Positions 36,602 to 44,807 of a stretch of 64,000 nt of DNA are shown here, piece after piece. The notes under the pieces were generated by a model, which was not told the DNA's origin, did no database searches, and saw only the letters and a list, made by a program, of their open reading frames with translations. This DNA is from Streptomyces sp. f51 (GTDB lineage: Bacteria > Actinomycetota > Actinomycetes > Streptomycetales > Streptomycetaceae): contig NZ_CP149798.1 of NCBI RefSeq assembly GCF_037940415.1, forward strand, positions 6,047,001-6,111,000. The letters run 5' to 3'. The translations under genes and the position numbers were made by a program. Positions within the stretch are counted from its first letter, which is position 1. Each line of letters begins with the position of its first letter.

Positions 36602-37252
36602 TCAGTGTTCCTCCGGCCCCTCTCCCGCCGGGGAGAGGCCTTCATGGGAACAGTACGCGTCGGGTCTGACATTCCAGCCGGCCACCACATGGCGGCGGTG
36701 CTCCGTGCTCAGCCGGCTCATCGTCCCGGTGCCGAGCTGGAAGAGGGCGCCGGACTGGGCCGTCAGACCGAGGCGCCGCGCGGTCAGCACCCGCAGGAAG
36801 TGGCCGTGCGAGACGACGACCACGCTGCCCTCCGACTCCGCGAGCGCCGCGTCGATCCTGGCCAGCGCCCGCTCGGCGCGCACCCCGACCTGTTCCGGGC
36901 TCTCCCCGGGGTGCTCGGGAGGTCCTGCCACGACCCCGTCGGTGAACAGGAACCAGTCGGGCCGCTCCCGGTGGATCTCGACGGTCGTGACCCCCTCGTA
37001 CCCGCCGTAGTCCCACTCGCAGAGGTCCGCGTCCACGCGGGCATGGCCGATCCCGGCCAGTTCGGCCGTCTCCCGGGCCCGGCGCATCGGGCTGACGAAC
37101 GCCGCCGCGATGTGGTGCCGGGCGATCAGCGGACGGAGCCGTCGCGCCTGCTCACGGCCGTTGTCGGTCAGCGGGACATCGGTCGACCCCGTGTGCCGCC
37201 CGGACATCGACCACTCGGTCTCACCGTGCCGTACGAGGAGCAGGTCACCCAT
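36602..37252 (-). CDS. Histidine phosphatase family protein (phosphoglycerate mutase-like)
   Basis: 216 aa. LLLVRHGETEWS carries the catalytic RHG; second histidine in VVVVSHGHFLRVL; Arg in VSPMRRARETAEL; CEWDYGGYEGVTT is the proton-donor Glu region. Small acid-type phosphatases of this sort hydrolyse phosphorylated sugars or nucleotides. ATG at 37252 with GGAAGG. The last codons form a hairpin (36615-36640, CCTCTCCC/GGGAGAGG) that may act as a weak terminator. Confidence 0.88.
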   Translation of the reverse strand: MGDLLLVRHGETEWSMSGRHTGSTDVPLTDNGREQARRLRPLIARHHIAAAFVSPMRRARETAELAGIGHARVDADLCEWDYGGYEGVTTVEIHRERPDWFLFTDGVVAGPPEHPGESPEQVGVRAERALARIDAALAESEGSVVVVSHGHFLRVLTARRLGLTAQSGALFQLGTGTMSRLSTEHRRHVVAGWNVRPDAYCSHEGLSPAGEGPEEH

Positions 37253-37354
37253 CGCCGCGCCCTTCCGTCCCTGTGCCGGGTGCTGTCCCTCGTACGGTGA
37301 CACCGGGCGGGCGCGGCCGCAGCACCGGATCCTCCGGTCGGCCCACCCCGGGCC

Positions 37355-38572
37355 TCAGACCCGTTCCTGCCGGTACCCGCTCAGGAACCGCCCGATCCGG
37401 CTGATCGCCGCGTCCAGGTCGTCGGCGTGCGGGAGGGTGAGGATGCGGAAGTGGTCGGGGCGCGGCCAGTTGAAGCCGGTGCCCTGGACGACCTGGATCT
37501 TCTCGCGCAGCAGCAGGTCGAGGACGAACCTCTCGTCGTCGTGGATCGGATGCACGGCGGGGTCGATGCGCGGGAACGCGTACAGCGCGCCCTTGGGTTT
37601 GACGCAGGAGACGCCCGGGATCTCGTTCAGCTTCTCCCAGGCACGGTCGCGCTGTTCCCGGAGCCTGCCGCCCGGTGCGGTCAGTTCGTGGATCGACTGG
37701 CGGCCGCCGAGCGCGGCCTGGATGGCGTACTGCGCCGGGGCGTTGGCGCACAGCCGCATCGAGGCCAGCATCGTCAGCCCCTCCAGGTAGTTGCGCGCGT
37801 GCTGCCGCGGGCCGGTGACGACCAGCCAGCCGGAGCGGAATCCGGCCACGCGGTAGGTCTTGGACAGCCCGCAGAAGGTGAGGACCACCAGGTCGGGGGC
37901 GAGGGCGGCGGCCGAGTGGTGCACGGCGTCGTCGTAGAGGATCTGGTCGTAGATCTCGTCGGCGAACACCATCAGGCCGTGCCGGCGGGCGAGATCGAGG
38001 ATGCCCTCGACGATCTCCTTCGGATAGACCGCGCCCGTCGGGTTGTTGGGGTTGATGATGACGACCGCGCGGGTGCGGTCGGTGATCTTCGCCGCCATGT
38101 CCTCCAGGTCCGGGTACCAGTCGGACTGTTCGTCGCAGAGGTAGTGCACGGCCTTGCCGCCGGACAGTGTGACGACCGCCGTCCAGAGCGGGAAGTCCGG
38201 TGCGGGGATGAGGACTTCGTCCCCGTCCTCGACCAGTGCCTGTACGGCCATGGAGACCAGCTCCGATACGCCGTTGCCGAGGAAGACGTCGTCCACGCCG
38301 ACGTCCAGGCCCCGGTCCTGGTAGCGCTGGGCCACGGCCCGGCGCGCGGACAGGACCCCGCGCGAGTCGGTGTAGCCGTGCGCCCGGGGCAGCATCCGGA
38401 TCATGTCCTGGAGGATCTCCTCGGGCGCCTCGAAGCCGAAGAGGGCCGGGTTGCCGGTGTTCAGGCGCAGCACGCTGTGGCCGGCCGCCTCCAGGGCGTC
38501 GGCGTGCTCGATCACCGGGCCGCGGATCTCGTAACAGACCTCGCTGAGCTTGCTCGACTGCCGGAACTCCAT
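37355..38572 (-). CDS. PLP-dependent aminotransferase, AlaA-like (glutamate-pyruvate)
   Basis: 405 aa class I aminotransferase. LRLNTGNPALFGFEAPEEI, HGYTDSRGVLSARRAVAQ, INPNNPTGAVYPKE, FADEIYDQILYD and the Schiff-base lysine in FCGLSKTYRVAGFRSGW identify the AlaA/AlaC branch that exchanges amino groups between glutamate and pyruvate. ATG at 38572; longer frames run into the divergent regulator's region. The divergent HxlR regulator and two operator copies lie immediately upstream, so its expression is likely ligand-controlled, unusual for a housekeeping alanine aminotransferase. Confidence 0.9.
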   Translation of the reverse strand: MEFRQSSKLSEVCYEIRGPVIEHADALEAAGHSVLRLNTGNPALFGFEAPEEILQDMIRMLPRAHGYTDSRGVLSARRAVAQRYQDRGLDVGVDDVFLGNGVSELVSMAVQALVEDGDEVLIPAPDFPLWTAVVTLSGGKAVHYLCDEQSDWYPDLEDMAAKITDRTRAVVIINPNNPTGAVYPKEIVEGILDLARRHGLMVFADEIYDQILYDDAVHHSAAALAPDLVVLTFCGLSKTYRVAGFRSGWLVVTGPRQHARNYLEGLTMLASMRLCANAPAQYAIQAALGGRQSIHELTAPGGRLREQRDRAWEKLNEIPGVSCVKPKGALYAFPRIDPAVHPIHDDERFVLDLLLREKIQVVQGTGFNWPRPDHFRILTLPHADDLDAAISRIGRFLSGYRQERV

Positions 38573-38599
38573 GCGCTGCGCCCTCCGGTTGTGGTGTTG

Positions 38600-38634
38600 C
38601 TTGGTTTTACCAAGTGTGAGCTTGGAAAGTCCAA
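38600..38634. promoter_or_regulatory. Two TTGG-N5-CCAA operators, 21 bp apart
   Basis: TTGGTTTTACCAA at 38601-38613 (extended to CTTGG..CCAAG at 38600-38614) and TTGGAAAGTCCAA at 38622-38634. Centres are 21 bases apart, two helical turns, so bound dimers would lie on the same DNA face. They fill the 84-base gap between the divergent aminotransferase and HxlR genes. Confidence 0.75.
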
Positions 38635-38656
38635 CAAGATAGCTAGACTGCCTCGC

Positions 38657-39295
38657 ATGCCACCGCGCCGAAGCTACGACCAGTACTGTTCCGCCGCCCG
38701 TGCCCTCGACGTCGTCGGGGACCGGTGGACCCTCCTGATCGTCCGTGAACTGCTCGGCGGACCGCGCCGCTACACCGATCTGCACGCCGACCTTCCGGGG
38801 GTCAGCACCGACGTCCTCGCCTCCCGGCTCAAGGACATGGAACGCGACGGCCTGACCACGCGCCGGCGTCTGCCGCCTCCGGGAGCGGCCTACGTGTACG
38901 AACTCACCGGACGCGGGCGTGAGTTGCTGCCCGTCCTGCACGCGCTCGGCGAGTGGGGCGGGTCGGCGCTGGGCGAGCGGCGGCCCACCGACGCCGTGCG
39001 GGCCCACTGGTTCGCGCTGCCGCTGCTGCGCGGTCTCGACACCGCGTGGGAGGGCGAGGGGCTGGTCGAAGTCCGCCTGGACGAGGGCCTGTTCCATGTG
39101 TGGCTCGGCACCGGGGAAGGCCCGCTCTACGGCGAGGGACCCGCCCCGCGGGAGCCGGACGCCCGGCTGGCGCCGGACGCGCGGACGTGCGAGGCCCTGA
39201 ACTGGGGCACGTCGACGCTGCTCGACGCCCTGCGCGAGCGCGCCGTCGACGTGACGGGCGACGGCCCCCTCGCCCAGGCGCTCCGCGAGGCGTGA
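38657..39295 (+). CDS. HxlR-family regulator with C-terminal SCP2-like domain
   Basis: 212 aa. The N-terminal 100 residues are HxlR-type: QYCSAARALDVVGDRWTLLI, with Cys 11, recognition helix GVSTDVLASRLKDMERDGL, wing PPPGAAYVYELT. The C-terminal 110 residues (LLRGLDTAWEGEGLVEVRLD, FHVWLGTGEGPLYGEGPAP) look like an SCP2-type lipid-binding domain found in many actinobacterial members. Represses itself and the divergent aminotransferase by inference from the twin operators. Confidence 0.85.
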   Translation: MPPRRSYDQYCSAARALDVVGDRWTLLIVRELLGGPRRYTDLHADLPGVSTDVLASRLKDMERDGLTTRRRLPPPGAAYVYELTGRGRELLPVLHALGEWGGSALGERRPTDAVRAHWFALPLLRGLDTAWEGEGLVEVRLDEGLFHVWLGTGEGPLYGEGPAPREPDARLAPDARTCEALNWGTSTLLDALRERAVDVTGDGPLAQALREA

Positions 39296-39399
39296 GGCGA
39301 CCCGGGCGCCGAGCGTGATGCCACCCGGGCTCGGCGCTTGACGCGACCCGTGCGCGGACCGTGACGCGACCGGACGGGAACCTCGCCCGGCAAGCCGGA

Positions 39400-39436
39400 G
39401 GCCCGCGCCGCCCCCAGAAGGAGAGCGGCGCGGGCC
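39400..39436. terminator. 12-bp hairpin between convergent genes
   Basis: GGCCCGCGCCGC (39400-39411) and its exact complement at 39425-39436, between the plus-strand regulator and the minus-strand membrane protein gene. Confidence 0.65.
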
Positions 39437-39454
39437 CCGGTCGGCGGTCCGCGG

Positions 39455-40297
39455 TCAGGCGCCCGGCGGGATCCGGGACGGGCGTCCGCGGCCCCGCGTC
39501 AGCGAGTAGCCCCAGATGCCGGCGAGTGCCGCGAGGACCCCGCCGATCGCCGTCCACACCCAGCGGTCGGACCACCAGCCCGAACCGTCGGGCCGGAGCG
39601 AGGACAGCACCGCCGTCTTCGAACCGGAACCGTCGCCGGAGGTGTCGTCGGAAGCGGACTTCACGGCGATGCCCGGGACCAGCGGCTTGGCGAGCGAGCC
39701 GTCGACCGCGGCCGAACCGCCGATGTCCTTGGAGTCCACCTGGAGTTCGGTGCTCATCGGCAGACCCAGATCGGTCGCCCCGAGCGCGGTGGCGGTCAGC
39801 CGGACGTAGTAGGTGCCCGGCAGCGGGTCGTCGGCCCACGGCTCCGACCAGGCGCGCACGGTGCGCAGCGTGCAGGAGAGCTCCACGGAGGACGCGTCCG
39901 CCCCCGCGGTCCGGGTCTGCGCCCCGTACTGGCAGGCCTGGCGGCGCCGCAGCCCGTCGTACACGTCGATCTGCCAGGTCTCGGTGCCCGAGCGCTTGGA
40001 CGCCTCGGGCAGCTTCACCGTCGCCTTCACGGTGGGCCGCTGCCCCGCGTCCGCGGCGAACTGCCAGTACAGGTAGTCACCCGTGGAGGCACCGGCCGTG
40101 GCCTGCACCCCCTGCTCGATCTCGGTCGCCGTACGGAACGACGTACCGGCCTCGGTGGGAGCGGAGCCGTCACCCGACGGGCTCGCGGACGGCGAGGCGT
40201 CGGCGAGCGCGGGAGAGGCGGCCGCCACGAGCAACGCGGGCGCCGCCGCGACCCCCGCGAGCAGGGCCGCGGTGCTCAGTACACGTCGGATGCGCAT
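39455..40297 (-). CDS. Secreted membrane-anchored protein paired with VWA protein
   Basis: 280 aa. Sec signal peptide (RVLSTAALLAGVAAAPALLV, cleavage after ALA), Ser/Pro-rich linker, a beta-rich extracellular region of about 190 residues (YLYWQFAADAGQRPTVKATV, WQIDVYDGLRRRQACQYGAQ) with two cysteines, and one C-terminal membrane helix (WTAIGGVLAALAGIWGYSL) followed by a basic tail. So the bulk lies outside the cell. ATG overlaps the stop of the VWA gene (ATGA) with GGAGG 8 bases upstream: tight coupling. No recognised domain. Confidence 0.75.
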   Translation of the reverse strand: MRIRRVLSTAALLAGVAAAPALLVAAASPALADASPSASPSGDGSAPTEAGTSFRTATEIEQGVQATAGASTGDYLYWQFAADAGQRPTVKATVKLPEASKRSGTETWQIDVYDGLRRRQACQYGAQTRTAGADASSVELSCTLRTVRAWSEPWADDPLPGTYYVRLTATALGATDLGLPMSTELQVDSKDIGGSAAVDGSLAKPLVPGIAVKSASDDTSGDGSGSKTAVLSSLRPDGSGWWSDRWVWTAIGGVLAALAGIWGYSLTRGRGRPSRIPPGA

Positions 40298-41559
40298 CAG
40301 TTGGTCCTCCAGACCGAGAACCGCCAGCGAGAGATCCAGCCCCACAGCAGGCCCGCGAGGAAGCCGGTCAGCACCAGGGCGCCGAGCAGCCACCAGCCGC
40401 GTCCGAGGCCGAAGGAGGCCACGTCGGACGCCTGGTCGGGACCGGCGACGACGTCGACCGTCAGCTCCAGCGGCAGACCGGGCGTGGTCTTCACGCCGGG
40501 CGCGGCCGAGAAGGAGCTGGACACCTGGAGGCACACGACCTCGGCCGGCGCGTTGTCGTCGTCGCTGTCGGCCTTCGGGTAGCGCAGACCCGTCGAGACG
40601 ACGTCCGTACGGCCGTTCCCGGCCGACTCGCCGCGCACGATCTCCCGGCCGTGCAGGGTGACGGCACGCAGCAGCACCCCGTAGTCGGGGTTGACCTGGC
40701 GGTCGGCCGCGATGCTCACCGAGGCGCGCAGCTCCTTGCCGGGCGCGACCTCCACCCGGTACCAGCGGTGCTGCGAGAACTCCTCGCGGTCGGTGTAGAT
40801 GCCCGACTTGACGGCGGGTGCCCCGGTGCACGAGTCGGCGCCCTGCACGGCCACCGGCTTCACCACCGGGTCGGCGGCGCGGACCACCAACTGGTTGACC
40901 CGGTCGCTGAGCTGCTCCTTGTGCTCCACCGAGGTGTACGTGCCGCCCGTGGCCTCGGCGATGCAGCTCAGCTGCCTGCTCACCTTGACGTCGGGGACCA
41001 GACCCAGGGTGTCGATGGTCAGGTCGATGCCCTTGGCCGCGATCTCGCGGGCCACCTGGCACGGGTCGAGCGGCTGGCAGGTGTCCTCGCCGTCGCTGAT
41101 CAGCACGATGCGACGGGTGCCCTCACCGCCCTGGAGGTCGTCCGCCGCCTTGAGCAGCGCGGGGCCTATCGGGGTCCAGCCGGTCGGATTGAGCGTCGCG
41201 ACCGCGGTCTTGGCCTCGGTGCGGTCCAGCGTCCCCACCGGGTACAGCTGGGCCGTGTCCTTGCAGCCCGTCTTGCGGTCGTTCCCCCGGTAGTTGGCGC
41301 CGAGGGTGCGGATGCCGAGCTGTACCTCCTGCGGTGTCGCGTCGAGTACTTCGTTGAACGCCTGCTTCGCCGCGGACATCCGCGACTCGCCGTCGATGTC
41401 CCGGGCCCGCATCGAACCGCTGACGTCCAGCAGGAGTTCGACCTTGGGCGCGGTCGCCGTGGTTTCGTCGGCGACCGCCCCGGCCGGGAAGGCGATCCCG
41501 GCGGCCAGGGCGGCGAGCAGGGCGCAGACGCCCGCCGCCAGCCGTTGTCTTGTGATCAT
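40297..41559 (-). CDS. Secreted von Willebrand factor A domain protein
   Basis: 420 aa. Signal peptide (ALLAALAAGIAFPAGAVA), then a VWA domain with intact MIDAS DVSGSM at about residue 46, TPIGPALLKA and DGEDTCQPLDPC, a beta-rich domain (YRVEVAPGKELRASVSIA) and a C-terminal membrane helix (WWLLGALVLTGFLAGLLWGW) with basic tail. A cell-surface, metal-dependent protein-binding module. It forms an operon with the downstream membrane-anchored protein, whose extracellular part has the same beta-rich flavour, suggesting a complex. ATG at 41559. Confidence 0.85.
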   Translation of the reverse strand: MITRQRLAAGVCALLAALAAGIAFPAGAVADETTATAPKVELLLDVSGSMRARDIDGESRMSAAKQAFNEVLDATPQEVQLGIRTLGANYRGNDRKTGCKDTAQLYPVGTLDRTEAKTAVATLNPTGWTPIGPALLKAADDLQGGEGTRRIVLISDGEDTCQPLDPCQVAREIAAKGIDLTIDTLGLVPDVKVSRQLSCIAEATGGTYTSVEHKEQLSDRVNQLVVRAADPVVKPVAVQGADSCTGAPAVKSGIYTDREEFSQHRWYRVEVAPGKELRASVSIAADRQVNPDYGVLLRAVTLHGREIVRGESAGNGRTDVVSTGLRYPKADSDDDNAPAEVVCLQVSSSFSAAPGVKTTPGLPLELTVDVVAGPDQASDVASFGLGRGWWLLGALVLTGFLAGLLWGWISRWRFSVWRTN

Positions 41560-41613
41560 CGGCGGATCCTATTGATCAAAGGTGCCGCTCGTAAAAACGA
41601 GAGGTGTCCCGCG

Positions 41614-43125
41614 TCATGACGAGCGGGGTCCGCCGAGGGGCCGGGGGAGCAGAGTCCACAGGTCACCGGGGGTCCCGGGCGAAAGCCGCATCAGCGTGAG
41701 CGCCTTGGCGGGGATCGGCTCGCCGAGGAGCGCGGGAAGGTCCGCGGTGCGCGGGAGATCCGGCGCGACCCTCGTGAGAGCCTGGCGCAGGGCGTCCGCC
41801 GAGCCCGCCGTGGCACCGAGCGCGCCGCCGACGAGGGAGCCGAAGAGCTTGCGGCGCAGGGCGGTCTCGTCGTCGGTCACGTTCCGCCCCGACAACTCCG
41901 GTACGGGGATGCCGTGGAGGGCGAGGCGGGCCGGGCTCACCCGGATGTCGGCCAGGTCCCTGTAGACGAGCCGGACGGGCCGGTCCGCGCGGTCGAGGAT
42001 CACGAGCAGGTTCTGTCCGTGCGCCTCCAGGGCCACCCCGAGCTCCAGCAGCCGCAGCCCCGCCGTGAGCGCGAGACGGGTGAACTCGGCCATCCAGGAG
42101 GGGTTCTCGGGCAGCCGGGTCAGCGGCAGGGCGGCCACCGGGAGACACCGCTCGCCCTCGTCCGCGTACCCGTCCGGCGACTCCCGCACCACCGCCGCGA
42201 GATCGGGGGAACCCGCGGTGGCCGCGCCGAGCGTGCGGGTGATGTGCAGCGGCGCGTCCAGGCGGGCCGCCATCCCCTCCATGAACGCCGAGACGGTGTC
42301 CGCCGCGCGCACCGAGTACACCGAGATGTCCCGGACCGAGGAGGTCAGCCGGGCGCTCAGCGCCGTCTTCACATGCGGCCCGTCCGGCACGGCCAGGGTC
42401 CGCAGGGACATCAACGGGCGCCCCGCGAAGCCTTCTTGGACCGGCGTGTCCAGCACATGGGCGACCTGCCAGGGGTGCACCGGGATCAGCACCCGCTCCC
42501 CGTCCCGCAGCCACTTCGGCCACTCGCCCGTGACCAGGGCGTCGTCCACCGCCACCAGGTCGAGCCGGACCGACGTCCTGTGCTCGGGCCCGTACGCGAG
42601 CTGCTCGGCCACCGAGAACCCCGGCCTGGAGCGGCAGTTGGGGTGGTACGGGTGCCCGTCGACGATCCGCTGCTCCCACGCCCAGCTCGCCGCCGAAGGC
42701 CCCGGCACGCCGTCCGCCGTCCGGTCCGCCCGCGACAGCGCCAAGGAGGCGACACTGTCCGCGAGTTCGGCCGAGAACGCATCACCGTGCGGCACGCCGA
42801 GCGCGCCGACGAGCGCCTGCGGCCGGTCGTACACCCGCTCGCCGAGCATCACTTCGGCGACACGGCCCGAGGTGTCGTACGGATCGGGGAGCGGTCCGCG
42901 CAGCCGGCGGCCGTCGCTCAGGCGGAGCGTCAGGCCCTCGCGGTCCGTGTCCCGGCCGGCGATCCAGGGCAGCGGCTCGTACGCCAGCGCCCGCCACAGC
43001 CGGGTCAGCACGGCGGCCCGGGCGCCGGGCAGGGCCCGCGCGTAGGGCCCCGACAACCCGGGGCGCACGACGCTCAGCTCCTCGGCGAACGCGGCCTCGG
43101 TGTCGGGCGTGGAGGGACGGGACAC
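41614..43125 (-). CDS. NIS siderophore synthetase (IucA/IucC family), copy 1
   Basis: 503 aa. NIS motifs: GHPYHPNCRSRPGF (ATP-binding; Arg at the position that is usually Lys), IPVHPWQVAHVL, VKTALSARLTSSVRDIS, LEAHGQNLLVIL (catalytic EAHxQN) and a FhuF-like final Leu-rich segment. Such enzymes adenylate a citrate- or succinate-type carboxylate and condense it with an amine or alcohol. GTG with AAGGAG 8 bases upstream. Divergent from copy 2 over 66 bases. No transporter, decarboxylase or monooxygenase gene is near. Confidence 0.88.
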   Translation of the reverse strand: MSRPSTPDTEAAFAEELSVVRPGLSGPYARALPGARAAVLTRLWRALAYEPLPWIAGRDTDREGLTLRLSDGRRLRGPLPDPYDTSGRVAEVMLGERVYDRPQALVGALGVPHGDAFSAELADSVASLALSRADRTADGVPGPSAASWAWEQRIVDGHPYHPNCRSRPGFSVAEQLAYGPEHRTSVRLDLVAVDDALVTGEWPKWLRDGERVLIPVHPWQVAHVLDTPVQEGFAGRPLMSLRTLAVPDGPHVKTALSARLTSSVRDISVYSVRAADTVSAFMEGMAARLDAPLHITRTLGAATAGSPDLAAVVRESPDGYADEGERCLPVAALPLTRLPENPSWMAEFTRLALTAGLRLLELGVALEAHGQNLLVILDRADRPVRLVYRDLADIRVSPARLALHGIPVPELSGRNVTDDETALRRKLFGSLVGGALGATAGSADALRQALTRVAPDLPRTADLPALLGEPIPAKALTLMRLSPGTPGDLWTLLPRPLGGPRSS

Positions 43126-43162
43126 GGGCGGGCTCCTTGCGTACGGGGACTGCGTCGTGGTC

Positions 43163-43178
43163 GTCCGCCGCGGCGGAC
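43163..43178. promoter_or_regulatory. 16-bp perfect palindrome between divergent NIS genes
   Basis: GTCCGCCGCGGCGGAC fills the middle of the 66-base gap. It does not resemble the DmdR/IdeR iron box (TTAGGTTAGGCTAACCTAA-like). May be the operator of another regulator. Confidence 0.45.
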
Positions 43179-43191
43179 ATACTGATCACCA

Positions 43192-44748
43192 GTGCACCGT
43201 ATGAATCGACTGGACCGGGTGGATCGCGTGGACTTCAAGCCGACCGTGTTCCCCCAGCTCACCGGTGGCGACATGGACGAGGCCGCCGACGCGTACGCCG
43301 CCGCGCCGTTGCTCAATTGTCTCCTTCGCGAGCTGGCGGAGCCCACGGGGCGGCCGGGCGTCCGCCGGCTGCGCGCGAGCGGCCGGAGTCTGCGCGTGCG
43401 GGGGACCCGGCGGCCCTACGCGCCGGAGGCGCACACCGGCGGGGCCTGGCACCGGCTCACCCATCCGGAGCTCGTCGCCCTCGCCGCGGACGAGCTGCGC
43501 CTGTTCACCGGCGTGGACAACACCACCCTGCCCGCGGAGATGACCGACAGCAGGGACGTCGTCGCCGCCCTCCTGCGTGCCCGTGCCCGCACGACGCCCC
43601 CCGAGGACCCGTATCTGCGCTCCGAACAGTCCCTGATCATGGGGCACCCCTACCACCCGGCGCCCAAGACCCGCGGTGGCGGTCCGGCCGAAGGGTGGCT
43701 GCCCTACGCCCCCGAGGCCCGCACCCGCTTCCCACTGGAGCTGCTCGCGGTGCGCGAGGACACCGTCGTCGAGGAGGGCGACACGAGCGCGCTCGACGCC
43801 CTGGGCCGCGCCCCCGCCGGTTACCGGCTGCTGCCCGCCCACCCGTGGCAGCTGGCCCTGACCGGCTCAGCCCCCGCGATCCGGGAGGCCTTCGCGGACG
43901 GCAGGCTCCTGCGCCTGGGACGGACCCGGCGCCCGCTGTGGCCGACCGCCGCCGTCCGCACGCTCCACGCCCCCGAGGACGACCTGTTCCTCAAGTTCAG
44001 CCTCGACGTCCGCATCACCAACGACATCCGCCGGCTGTGGCGGCACGACCTGCTGAAGGCACGGGCCACCGACGCGGCCACCGCCGGCGCCTTCGCCGCG
44101 CAGGACGGGCCCGCCGCCTGGCTGAGCGACCGCGGCTGGCGCACCGCCGGCTTCGCCTTCGAGGAACTCGCCGTGCTGGTCCGCGACGGACTGCGCGGTC
44201 ATCTCGTCCCCGGTGCCGTTCCGCTGCTGGCCGCCGCCCTGGTGGAGGGCTTCGAGGGCAGCCCGCTGGACCGGCTCACCGACCCCGGCGGCTGGTGGGC
44301 GGCCTACCTGCGCCAGGTGGTGCCCCCCGTCCTCGAGGCGTTCGCCCGCCACGGAGTCGTCGTCGAGGCCCATCTCCAGAACACGCTCGTGGCCGTGGAC
44401 GCGGACGGCATCCCCGTCCAGGCCCTGTTCCGGGACGCGGAAGGCGTGAAACTGCTGTCCGGGGTGAGCCGCGCGGCCGGCTGGGAACGGCTCGTCTACT
44501 GCCTGGTCGTCAACCACCTCTCCGAGCTGGCAGGACTCCTCGCCGAACGGTTCCCGGGCGTGGACCCCTGGCCCGCCGTACGCCGGGAACTCCGCCGCTG
44601 CGGCGCGGAGCTGGGCCTCCCCGAGGCCGCCGCGCTGCTCTCCTCGCCGACCCTGCCGGGCAAGACGAACCTGCTGCTCCGCTGGACGGACGCGGACGGC
44701 GCCGACGCCCGCTATGTGCCGCTGCCCAATCCGCTGGCCGGGACGTGA
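43192..44748 (+). CDS. NIS siderophore synthetase (IucA/IucC family), copy 2
   Basis: 518 aa if the GTG at 43192 is used; ATG at 43201 or GTG 43228 (before DFKPTV) are alternatives, since no good ribosome binding site is visible. Motifs: MGHPYHPAPKTRGGG with the normal lysine, LPAHPWQLAL, LKFSLDVRITNDIRRLW, VEAHLQNTLVAVD. The two copies are clearly different subtypes and probably do successive condensations. A hairpin at 44757-44796 ends the gene. Confidence 0.88.
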   Translation: MHRMNRLDRVDRVDFKPTVFPQLTGGDMDEAADAYAAAPLLNCLLRELAEPTGRPGVRRLRASGRSLRVRGTRRPYAPEAHTGGAWHRLTHPELVALAADELRLFTGVDNTTLPAEMTDSRDVVAALLRARARTTPPEDPYLRSEQSLIMGHPYHPAPKTRGGGPAEGWLPYAPEARTRFPLELLAVREDTVVEEGDTSALDALGRAPAGYRLLPAHPWQLALTGSAPAIREAFADGRLLRLGRTRRPLWPTAAVRTLHAPEDDLFLKFSLDVRITNDIRRLWRHDLLKARATDAATAGAFAAQDGPAAWLSDRGWRTAGFAFEELAVLVRDGLRGHLVPGAVPLLAAALVEGFEGSPLDRLTDPGGWWAAYLRQVVPPVLEAFARHGVVVEAHLQNTLVAVDADGIPVQALFRDAEGVKLLSGVSRAAGWERLVYCLVVNHLSELAGLLAERFPGVDPWPAVRRELRRCGAELGLPEAAALLSSPTLPGKTNLLLRWTDADGADARYVPLPNPLAGT

Positions 44749-44756
44749 CGCCGTAC

Positions 44757-44796
44757 CTCAGGGACCGTCCCGCCGCGCGGCGGGACGGTCCCTGAG
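44757..44796. terminator. 40-bp perfect palindrome, bidirectional terminator
   Basis: CTCAGGGACCGTCCCGCCGC followed by its exact complement with no spacer bases (centre 44776/44777). It lies 8 bases past NIS copy 2 and 11 bases from the end of the convergent flavin oxidoreductase gene. Confidence 0.8.
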
Positions 44797-44807
44797 CCAC
44801 GGACGGC

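Noticed and set aside
43126..43191. Iron box (DmdR/IdeR) between the NIS genes
   Set aside because: No TTAGGTTAGGCTAACC-like sequence on either strand in the gap.
41614..44748. Resistance or pseudogene interpretation of the short NIS proteins
   Set aside because: Both are shorter than typical NIS enzymes but keep the HP.HP, HPWQ and EAHxQN motifs, so they are probably functional.
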